Origin: Candidatus Cloacimonadota bacterium
GTDB lineage: Bacteria > Cloacimonadota > Cloacimonadia > JGIOTU-2
Length of the DNA: 64,000 nt
Direction of reading: 5' to 3'
Assembly (NCBI GenBank): GCA_016932035.1
Contig: JAFGDR010000001.1
Span: 1 to 64,000 of the forward strand
Both the position numbers and the translations under genes were made by a program. Positions 17,924-24,553 of the stretch are shown piece by piece. The notes under the pieces were generated by a model. It searched no databases, was not told where the DNA came from, and saw only the letters and a program-made list of their open reading frames with translations. Position 1 is the first letter of the stretch. Each line of letters starts with the position of its first letter.

Positions 17924-20584
17924 ATGAAAGAAATGGAAAAAGTATATGATCCTCATTTGATCGAGAAGAAATGGTATGATTTCTGGACCGAAAAGGAACT
18001 TTTTCATGCAGAAGTAAATCCTAAGAAAAAGCCTTATACAATCGTTATACCTCCTCCAAATGTTACGGATATACTTCATATGGGGCATGTGCTCAATAAT
18101 ACACTTCAGGATATCATTATCCGGTTTAAGAAGCTACAGGGTTATGAGACGTTATGGCTTCCAGGAACAGATCATGCCGGTATAGCAACGCAAAATGTCG
18201 TTGAACGTGATCTCGAAAAAAAGGGCAGTAATCGTCATGATCTTGGTCGCGACAAGTTGATCGAACTAATCTGGAAATGGCGTGAAACCAAAGGCGGAAA
18301 AATACTCGATCAACTAAAAAAACTTGGTGCGTGCTGTGATTGGAGACGTGAACGGTTTACTATGGATGAGGGTCTTTCCAATGCAGTTAAAGAAGCATTT
18401 GTTAGCTTATATGATAAAGGTTTGATCTATCGTGGCAAATATATCATAAACTGTTGCCCGAGATGCAACACGGCTTTATCTGATGATGAAGTCGAACATG
18501 AAGATAAAGCATCCCATCTCTGGTATATTAAGTATCCTTTTAAAAATATTAAACATACATTTATAACTGTTGCTACGACCAGACCTGAGACAATGCTCGG
18601 AGATACGGCTGTAGCAGTAAATCCAAAAGATCCCCGTTTCGTAGAATATATCGGGGAAACACTCATTCTTCCCCTTGTCAATCGGGAGATACCGATTATT
18701 GCTGATGAGTTTGTTGATAAAGAATTCGGAACCGGTTGTGTTAAAGTAACTCCGTCCCATGATCCAAATGATTTTGATATGGCGATGCGCCATGATCTAC
18801 CGAAGATCACAATCATCAATGAGAATGGTATTATGAATGAAAATGCTGGTGATGAATATGCGGGTATGGATCGTTTTGAGTGTCGCGAAAAGGTCATTAT
18901 GGACCTGCGTGACAGAAAGTTACTTGAAAAAATAGAGGATTATCAGCATAATGTCGGGCATTGTTACAGATGTCATACAGTAATCGAACCTTACCTTTCT
19001 AACCAATGGTTCGTTAAAATGAAACCTCTTGCAGAGAAAGCGATGAAGGTTGTCGAAGAAGGTAAGATCGCAATTCATCCACCCCGATATAAAAAGGTAT
19101 TTTTCAATTGGCTTGAAAATATCCGGGATTGGTGTATCTCCCGTCAAATTTGGTGGGGACACAGAATTCCTGTCTATTATTGTGATGATTGCAGTCAGAT
19201 CATGGTTGCAAAGGAAGAACCTGAAGAATGCTCCAAGTGCGGAAGCAGACATATTCATCAAGATCCTGATGTTCTCGACACATGGTTCTCTTCATGGCTG
19301 TGGCCATTTTCAACGCTTGGCTGGCCTGAAAAAACACCTGAGCTTGAATATTTCTATCCAACCGATCTACTTGTCACTGCGTATGACATTCTTTTTTTCT
19401 GGGTTTCCAGAATGATCATGGGTGGTATGGAAATGATGGATGAGATTCCATTTAGGTCTGTTTACCTCCATGGGCTTGTTCTGGATGAAAATGGTGTAAA
19501 GATGAGTAAATCTCTTGGAAACTCACCCGATCCAATAGACATCATGGCAAAATACGGCACAGATGCCCTGAGATTCAGCATGGTCTTTAATACTCCAAAA
19601 GGAAATGATGTACTCTATTCTGATAGTCTTATAGAAACAGGCAGGAATTTTGCCAATAAGATATGGAACGCAGCGCGTTTTGCACTGACCAATGCAGCTG
19701 AGATCACAGTTTTGCCCGATGAGGAAGATGAACAAACTGAACTGACCGATAAATGGATTCTTCATCGTTTGAATGAAGTAAAAAAATCAGTTACTGCAGC
19801 ATATGAAGAATACAGGTTTCTTGATGTAACCCATCAACTCTATGAATTCTTCTGGAATGAATACTGTGCATGGTATTTGGAGATCATCAAGGATAGATTT
19901 TACAATTCCGATGATCAGGCATCAAGAAGAATGGCGAAGTATCTTATGTTGAAGGTTCTTGATGAGTCATTAAAAATGCTTCATCCTGTCATGCCTTTTA
20001 TTACAGAAGAGATATGGCAGCGTGTGAAAGAATTCTATCCAATTGAAAAAGCAGAATCGATCATGCTGGCGGAATTTCCTATTGCTACAAAGCAAGATGA
20101 ATATCCTGAAGAAGCAGAACAGATGCAGCTTATCTTCAAAATAATAACTGCTATTAGAAGCATTCGAAAGGATATGAACGTTCCTCCGGGAGAAATGGTT
20201 GAGATCGTTGTAAAAGACGTACTTCCTGCACGTTGCGCTGTGCTGCAGGATAATCGGCATTACATTAAAGTGATGGCAAAAGTAAAAGATATCTATATCG
20301 GTGACGATGCGATCAAACCTGAAAAATCGACAACGACTGTTGTTGATGACATCGAGATATACATGCCTTTAGAAGGTATCATCGATCTAGAAAAAGAGCG
20401 TGAACGGCTTTTGAAAAAGTTGTCAAAGGTCGAGAATAGTCTGATAAAATGTGTTGGAAAGCTTAATAATGATAATTTTATAAATAATGCACCTTCTCAG
20501 ATAATCGAACAGGAACAAGAACGAAAAGAACAGCTTGAAAATACGATCGAGAAGCTGAAAGCGAATATCTCATTCCTCGAGTAG
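17924..20584 (+). CDS. valS: valyl-tRNA synthetase
   Basis: An 886-residue class I synthetase that charges tRNA-Val. The catalytic signatures are 'HMGH' at 52-55 (HIGH) and KMSKS at 526-530. The CP1 editing domain between them carries 'TTRPETMLGDTAVAV'. Cysteine pairs near residues 420-445 ('CDDC' and 'CSKC') look like a zinc ribbon in the connective region. The C-terminal 65 residues form the coiled coil typical of ValRS (lysine/glutamate-rich, from 'DLEKERERLLKKL'). I start at ATG 17924, where AAAGGAG lies six bases upstream; the 24 in-frame codons before it are the hairpin leader. The tRNA-Leu and tig operon follow. Confidence 0.97.
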   Translation: MKEMEKVYDPHLIEKKWYDFWTEKELFHAEVNPKKKPYTIVIPPPNVTDILHMGHVLNNTLQDIIIRFKKLQGYETLWLPGTDHAGIATQNVVERDLEKKGSNRHDLGRDKLIELIWKWRETKGGKILDQLKKLGACCDWRRERFTMDEGLSNAVKEAFVSLYDKGLIYRGKYIINCCPRCNTALSDDEVEHEDKASHLWYIKYPFKNIKHTFITVATTRPETMLGDTAVAVNPKDPRFVEYIGETLILPLVNREIPIIADEFVDKEFGTGCVKVTPSHDPNDFDMAMRHDLPKITIINENGIMNENAGDEYAGMDRFECREKVIMDLRDRKLLEKIEDYQHNVGHCYRCHTVIEPYLSNQWFVKMKPLAEKAMKVVEEGKIAIHPPRYKKVFFNWLENIRDWCISRQIWWGHRIPVYYCDDCSQIMVAKEEPEECSKCGSRHIHQDPDVLDTWFSSWLWPFSTLGWPEKTPELEYFYPTDLLVTAYDILFFWVSRMIMGGMEMMDEIPFRSVYLHGLVLDENGVKMSKSLGNSPDPIDIMAKYGTDALRFSMVFNTPKGNDVLYSDSLIETGRNFANKIWNAARFALTNAAEITVLPDEEDEQTELTDKWILHRLNEVKKSVTAAYEEYRFLDVTHQLYEFFWNEYCAWYLEIIKDRFYNSDDQASRRMAKYLMLKVLDESLKMLHPVMPFITEEIWQRVKEFYPIEKAESIMLAEFPIATKQDEYPEEAEQMQLIFKIITAIRSIRKDMNVPPGEMVEIVVKDVLPARCAVLQDNRHYIKVMAKVKDIYIGDDAIKPEKSTTTVVDDIEIYMPLEGIIDLEKERERLLKKLSKVENSLIKCVGKLNNDNFINNAPSQIIEQEQERKEQLENTIEKLKANISFLE

Positions 20585-20591
20585 GTTCTGT

Positions 20592-20620
20592 TTGACGGTT
20601 TAAAAAAGTGGCATTATCAT
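20592..20620 (+). promoter_or_regulatory. promoter for tRNA-Leu(UAG)
   Basis: A -35 box TTGACG (20592-20597) and a -10 box TATCAT (20615-20620) are separated by 17 bases. The predicted start is about four to five bases before the mature tRNA end at 20631. The same promoter could also feed tig-clpP-clpX downstream. Confidence 0.6.
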
Positions 20621-20630
20621 ATCATAATGT

Positions 20631-20717
20631 GCGAAAGTGGCGGAACTGGTAGACGCGCTGGACTTAGAATCCAGTGGCCGTAAGGTTGTAGGGGTTCGAG
20701 TCCCCTCTTTCGCACCA
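20631..20717 (+). tRNA. tRNA-Leu(UAG)
   Basis: An 87-base class II tRNA with encoded CCA. The acceptor is GCGAAAG / CTTTCGC. The anticodon stem CTGGA/TCCAG encloses the loop CTTAGAA, giving TAG at 34-36. The variable arm is long (TGGCCGTAAGGTTGT region) and the T-arm is GGGG-TTCGAGT-CCCC. It lies 29 bases upstream of tig and is probably processed from a shared transcript. Confidence 0.96.
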
Positions 20718-20746
20718 ATATCGAAAATATAGATAAGGAAAATAGA

Positions 20747-22066
20747 ATGGAATTGAAACCGAAAATTGAGACTCTGAGTCAAACAAAGAAGAAGATGATA
20801 CTGTCAATACCAGCAGATGAAGCTCAGGAAGATTATAACAAAACCTTGAATGGCTTCCGTCAGTATATATCATTACCCGGATTCAGGAAAGGTAAAGCTC
20901 CCATCAAGATGATCGAAAGGATGTATGCCGACCAGATCAAACAGGCTTTCTTGGAAGATGCGGTGCCCAAATACTATAAAGATGCATTGCAGGAATTAGA
21001 AAAAATGAGCATCCAACCAATCAATCAAGGTGTGCTTGAAAAATCAGACTGGGAAACTGGAAAAGACATGGAGTTAGAATTTGTATTCGAAGTGAATCCT
21101 GAAATTGAATTGAAAGAGTATAAGAATCTTTCTATCGAGTTCGAACCGGAAAAAGTAACCAAAGATATGATTGATGGAGAACTCGCACGACTGCAGGAAA
21201 GTTATGCAACCATTTCTGATAAAGAAGGTGCTGCAGAAAAAGGTGATGTCATCAATTATAGAGTTCTGAAATATAACGGAAAAGACGTAACAAAGAAAGA
21301 TGAGAGTTCATATAAGGTCGGTCAGGGTACATATGGAAAAGCTTTTGATGATGCACTTTTAGGAGCTAAAAAGGGTGATGAGATAACAGCAATGGTCGAT
21401 CTTGGACCTCAAGATGATAAAGATAAACCTCAGAAAAAAGAGATGGTCATTGTCGTTAATGAGGTAAAGAATGTAGATCTACCCGAGTTGAATGATGATT
21501 TCGCAAAGGAAGTCGGCGACTTCGAATCTCTGAAAAAACTTCAGGATGAAATTAATAAGAGCCTTGATGAGCAAATATCACAAAGAAATAATGATCGAAT
21601 TAGATCGCTGATCATACAGAAGATCATTGAGAAGAATCCCTTTGAAGTGCCCGAAAGTTTTGTTGATAACTATGCTGAAGAAATGATAAAAAATTATACA
21701 AAACAGCAGAAGAATCTCAATGCAGAAGCCATGGGGCAGATGAAAAATATCTATAAAAGCTATGCAGAAAATGAAATTCGCGTATATTATGTCATGAATA
21801 AGTTAAAAGAGCTTGAAAAAGTTGAAGTAACTGATGATGAAATTGAGAATGAGATCAAGCTGGCAGCACAGAGAATGGGTATGGATATCGACAAGTACAA
21901 GGAGCTCTATAAAAAGCAGATCAATAAAGAAGAGATCAAGGATCATATCATAAGTGATAAGGTTATAAAGAGCATCGAGAAAACAGTTGAGTTTGTAAAA
22001 CCGAAAAAAGAAAAACCTAAGCAGGAAAAAGCGAATAAGAATAAAAGTAAAAAAGAGGAAAAATGA
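20747..22066 (+). CDS. tig: trigger factor, ribosome-associated chaperone and prolyl isomerase
   Basis: A 439-residue chaperone that binds the ribosome exit tunnel. The ribosome-docking signature GFRKGKAP is at residues 46-53. An FKBP-like domain covers roughly residues 150-235, and a long helical C-terminal cradle runs to about residue 415. The last 25 residues are almost only lysine, glutamate and asparagine, a flexible charged tail not needed for the fold. The gene's TGA overlaps the clpP start (ATGA), and clpX follows. This is the tig-clpP-clpX order seen in many bacteria and links folding with degradation. Confidence 0.96.
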   Translation: MELKPKIETLSQTKKKMILSIPADEAQEDYNKTLNGFRQYISLPGFRKGKAPIKMIERMYADQIKQAFLEDAVPKYYKDALQELEKMSIQPINQGVLEKSDWETGKDMELEFVFEVNPEIELKEYKNLSIEFEPEKVTKDMIDGELARLQESYATISDKEGAAEKGDVINYRVLKYNGKDVTKKDESSYKVGQGTYGKAFDDALLGAKKGDEITAMVDLGPQDDKDKPQKKEMVIVVNEVKNVDLPELNDDFAKEVGDFESLKKLQDEINKSLDEQISQRNNDRIRSLIIQKIIEKNPFEVPESFVDNYAEEMIKNYTKQQKNLNAEAMGQMKNIYKSYAENEIRVYYVMNKLKELEKVEVTDDEIENEIKLAAQRMGMDIDKYKELYKKQINKEEIKDHIISDKVIKSIEKTVEFVKPKKEKPKQEKANKNKSKKEEK

Positions 22067-22647
22067 CACTGATTCCAATGGTCATTGAGCAAACGGGGAA
22101 AGCTGAAAGAGCGTATGATATCTACTCCCGTTTATTAAAGGATCGTATTGTTTTTGTGGGCTCTGTTTTAAATGATGATGTGGCAAACATCATTATCGCC
22201 CAGCTTCTGCATCTAGAAGCGGAAAATCCGAAAAATGATATTTACATGTACATAAATTCACCTGGCGGCGTGGTCACATCAGGTCTTGCGATCTATGATA
22301 CAATGCAGTACATCAAACCAGATATTTGTACGATTTGTTTAGGTCAGGCAGCGAGTATGGGTGCACTTCTATTGGCGGCAGGAGCACATGGAAAGCGTTC
22401 TGCACTACCCAATTCAAGGATCATGATCCACCAACCTCTCGGTGGAGTACAGGGTCAGGCAGCAGATATTGAGATCCATGCAAAAGAGATTGTAAAGATC
22501 AAAGAACGCATTAATGAGATTTTAAGTAAACATACCGGTCAGAAGGTCGGTAAAATTGAAAAAGATTCTGATCGAAACTTTTTTATGGATGCCAAAGAAG
22601 CACTCAAATATGGTATCATCGATGAGGTGATAACTCAAAGGAAGTAG
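22063..22647 (+). CDS. clpP: ATP-dependent Clp protease proteolytic subunit ClpP
   Basis: A 194-residue serine peptidase that forms the double-heptamer chamber of ClpXP. The catalytic triad is Ser98 ('GQAASMGA'), His123 ('MIHQPLGG') and an aspartate near 168 in the 'KDSDRNFFM' stretch. The length and the N-terminal '[23 protein letters not shown]' are typical of the family. It starts inside the tig stop codon, and clpX begins two bases after its stop, so all three are translated from one message. Confidence 0.97.
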   Translation: MTLIPMVIEQTGKAERAYDIYSRLLKDRIVFVGSVLNDDVANIIIAQLLHLEAENPKNDIYMYINSPGGVVTSGLAIYDTMQYIKPDICTICLGQAASMGALLLAAGAHGKRSALPNSRIMIHQPLGGVQGQAADIEIHAKEIVKIKERINEILSKHTGQKVGKIEKDSDRNFFMDAKEALKYGIIDEVITQRK

Positions 22648-22648
22648 T

Positions 22649-23893
22649 ATGGAAGAACAAAAATGTTCCTTTTGCGGAAAAACTCGTGATCAGGTTAGTA
22701 AACTGGTTCGTGGTGTTGACGGAAACATCTGTGATCAGTGTATAACCATATGTAATACAATTCTCGAGAAGGAACGTGAAAAAAAGGTCGATGATAATTT
22801 TGAATTACCAACTCCCCGTGAGATAAAAGAATATCTCGATGAATATGTCATCGGGCAGGAAAATGCAAAGAAGACGATTTCTGTTGCTGTATATAACCAT
22901 TATAAAAGAATTTTCAAACAGAAGCTGGTTAAGGATGTTGAGCTTGAGAAGAGTAATATCATAATGATCGGTCCAACCGGTACAGGCAAAACCCTGATAG
23001 CTCAAACACTTGCAAGATTTCTCAAAGTGCCCTTTGCAATATCCGATGCAACCACCCTAACCGAAGCTGGATATGTTGGAGAAGATGTCGAAAATATTCT
23101 GGTCCGTCTTTTGCAAGCTGCAGATTATGATATTGAGAAAACTGAACGGGGGATCATATACTTGGATGAGATCGATAAAATTGCCCGTAAATCTGAAGCT
23201 CCCTCGATTACACGTGATGTTTCTGGCGAAGGTGTCCAGCAGGCACTCCTCAAACTTCTTGAAGGTGAAAAAGTCAATGTTCCTCCTAAAGGTGGCAGAA
23301 AGCATCCTCATCAAGAATTTATTGAGATCAACACAAAAAATATATTGTTTATTGTCGGTGGTGCATTCAATGGTTTGGAAAAGATCATCGAGCGACGCAT
23401 TAACAAAAAAACTGTTGGCTTTGGTTCTGAATTGCTTGGGCTTTATGATGATAAGAGAAGCGAGATACTGAGTAAAGTGCAACCACAGGATCTTTTAAAA
23501 TACGGTCTTGTACCAGAACTTATCGGAAGACTTCCGGTTAATACTTCATTATCAGAACTTGATAAGGATGCACTCGTAAAAATTCTTACCCAGCCAAAGA
23601 ATGCACTCGTCAAGCAGTATCAGGCATTGTTCAGCCTTGAAGATGTCGATCTTGAGTACGACAGTGAGGCACTTGAAGCGATCGCAGAAATTGCGACTAA
23701 GAGAAATTCGGGTGCGCGGGGACTTCGTGCGATCATGGAAAATGTCATGAAAGATATTATGTACAATCTTCCTGATATGAAGGATGTCAATAAGTGCATT
23801 ATTACCCATGATGTTATTGTTGAAAATGGAACTCCGGTTTTCCAATTTTTACAGACAAAGGATAAGAAGGATCAGGATCAAATGATCGCATGA
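22649..23893 (+). CDS. clpX: ATP-dependent Clp protease ATP-binding subunit ClpX
   Basis: A 414-residue AAA+ unfoldase that feeds substrates to ClpP. It has an N-terminal C4 zinc-binding domain (C6, C9, C28, C31) for adaptor and substrate recruitment. Walker A GPTGTGKT is at 108-115, the pore loop GYVGE at 141-145, and Walker B 'IIYLDEIDK' at about 169-177. The RKH loop lies in '[10 protein letters not shown]', and sensor motifs follow in '[10 protein letters not shown]'. It ends the tig-clpP-clpX operon. No clear terminator is visible after it before the tRNA-Asn region. Confidence 0.97.
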   Translation: MEEQKCSFCGKTRDQVSKLVRGVDGNICDQCITICNTILEKEREKKVDDNFELPTPREIKEYLDEYVIGQENAKKTISVAVYNHYKRIFKQKLVKDVELEKSNIIMIGPTGTGKTLIAQTLARFLKVPFAISDATTLTEAGYVGEDVENILVRLLQAADYDIEKTERGIIYLDEIDKIARKSEAPSITRDVSGEGVQQALLKLLEGEKVNVPPKGGRKHPHQEFIEINTKNILFIVGGAFNGLEKIIERRINKKTVGFGSELLGLYDDKRSEILSKVQPQDLLKYGLVPELIGRLPVNTSLSELDKDALVKILTQPKNALVKQYQALFSLEDVDLEYDSEALEAIAEIATKRNSGARGLRAIMENVMKDIMYNLPDMKDVNKCIITHDVIVENGTPVFQFLQTKDKKDQDQMIA

Positions 23894-23947
23894 TTTCGTT
23901 TTTCTTGACACGATAAAGCGATCACGAGATGTAAGTCTTCACTTCGT

Positions 23948-24026
23948 TCAACAGTAACTCAACGGTAGAGCAGATGGCTGTTATCCGCCAGCTCGCGGAC
24001 GGGATTCCAATCCATTATTCAAGCCA
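23948..24026 (+). pseudogene. decayed tRNA-Asn copy
   Basis: This stretch aligns over its length with the intact tRNA-Asn at 24133-24207 and keeps the D-arm (CTCAACGGTAGAG) and the GTT anticodon loop. The acceptor and T-arm pairings are lost, and the part after the anticodon carries TCCGCCAGCTCGCGGA (23984-23999), a palindrome with one mismatch. Its upstream sequence, including TTGACA at 23905, also matches that of the intact copy with an offset of about 185 bases. It is therefore the remnant of a duplicated promoter plus tRNA unit. Confidence 0.75.
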
Positions 24027-24132
24027 TTTCAGCTTACTAGTTTCTTAATTGTTATGTAGAATTTTAAGTGATATATAGGTACTGATTTTCTTGACATCAT
24101 GGAGCGATCCTCGGATGTAAGACTCCACGCGT

Positions 24133-24207
24133 TCCACAGTAGCTCAGCGGTAGAGCAGGTGGCTGTTAACCACTTGGCCGGGGGTTCAAATCCCTCCTGT
24201 GGAGCCA
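24133..24207 (+). tRNA. tRNA-Asn(GUU)
   Basis: A 75-base tRNA with encoded CCA. The acceptor is TCCACAG / CTGTGGA with discriminator G. The D-arm is GCTC/GAGC, and the anticodon stem GGTGG/CCACT with loop CTGTTAA gives GTT. The T-arm is GGGGG-TTCAAAT-CCCTC. It is followed by TTTTTTT at 24208-24214. A decayed copy lies upstream and a 3' partial copy lies downstream beyond a GIY-YIG pseudogene. Confidence 0.95.
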
Positions 24208-24228
24208 TTTTTTTATGAGGGCATTGAG

Positions 24229-24480
24229 ATGAAATATTATACATATGTGTTGTACTCGAAGCAGTACGATAGTATATACATTGGCTATACAAATAACTTA
24301 GAGCGAAGACTCTATTTCCATAACAAAGGCATCAAAGGTTGGACTGCAAAGTATATTCCATGGGAATTGGTTTATCACGAAGAGTTTGATTCAAAATCTG
24401 ATGCAACGAAACGAGAAAGAGAATTGAAGTCTTACCAATGAAGAAAGTTCATCCGAGAAGAAATTCTTTCTCAGAGGTAA
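24229..24480 (+). pseudogene. GIY-YIG nuclease-like gene interrupted by an in-frame TGA
   Basis: The open part (24229-24438, 70 residues) is a small GIY-YIG domain protein of the UPF0213/YhbQ type: 'YTYVLYSKQYDSIYIGYTNNLERRL' start region, then His31, then 'RERELKS'. A TGA at 24439-24441 ends it. The same frame then continues with 12 more codons reading 'RKFIREEILSQR' to a TAA at 24478. That is what the family normally has after 'LKS--G', and a single G-to-T change (GGA to TGA) explains the stop. With readthrough the product would be 83 residues, the usual family length. The gene lies between intact tRNA-Asn and a 3' tRNA-Asn fragment that begins right after its last stop. Confidence 0.8.
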
Positions 24481-24540
24481 AAGCAGGTGTCTGTTATCCG
24501 CCAGCTGGCGGACGAGGTTCAAATCCCTCCCGTAGAGCCA
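24481..24540 (+). pseudogene. 3' fragment of tRNA-Asn
   Basis: Bases 24481-24496 match the tRNA-Asn D-arm end and anticodon loop (AAGCAGGTGTCTGTTA). Bases 24513-24540 match its T-arm, 3' acceptor and CCA (GGTTCAAATCCC, then GAGCCA), followed again by TTTTTT. The 5' third of the tRNA is missing. Between the two matching parts lies the palindrome at 24497-24512. It starts immediately after the GIY-YIG reading frame, so nuclease gene and tRNA fragment look like one unit. Confidence 0.75.
24497..24512. repeat. perfect 16-bp palindrome TCCGCCAGCTGGCGGA
   Basis: TCCGCCAG is followed directly by its own reverse complement CTGGCGGA. The same sequence with one mismatch occurs in the decayed tRNA-Asn at 23984-23999, at the same place relative to the anticodon loop. 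It is absent from the intact tRNA-Asn. It is much more GC-rich than its surroundings. Confidence 0.85.
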
Positions 24541-24553
24541 TTTTTTGGGAGGT

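Larger units (their letters stand above)
23905..24207 (+). repeat. tandem duplication of an upstream element plus tRNA-Asn
   Basis: The block 23905-24026 and the block 24091-24207 are similar. Each has TTGACA, then a GCGATC box, then GATGTAAG, then the tRNA sequence, at matching distances with one base of indel. The first copy is degenerate and the second functional. About 65 bases of unrelated AT-rich sequence lie between them. Confidence 0.7.

Noticed and set aside
24439-24441. TGA in the GIY-YIG gene read as glycine (recoded genetic code, as in Gracilibacteria)
   Set aside because: TGA is the normal stop of tamB, rimO, tig and ptsH in this window, several of them in overlapping ATGA junctions, so the code is standard.
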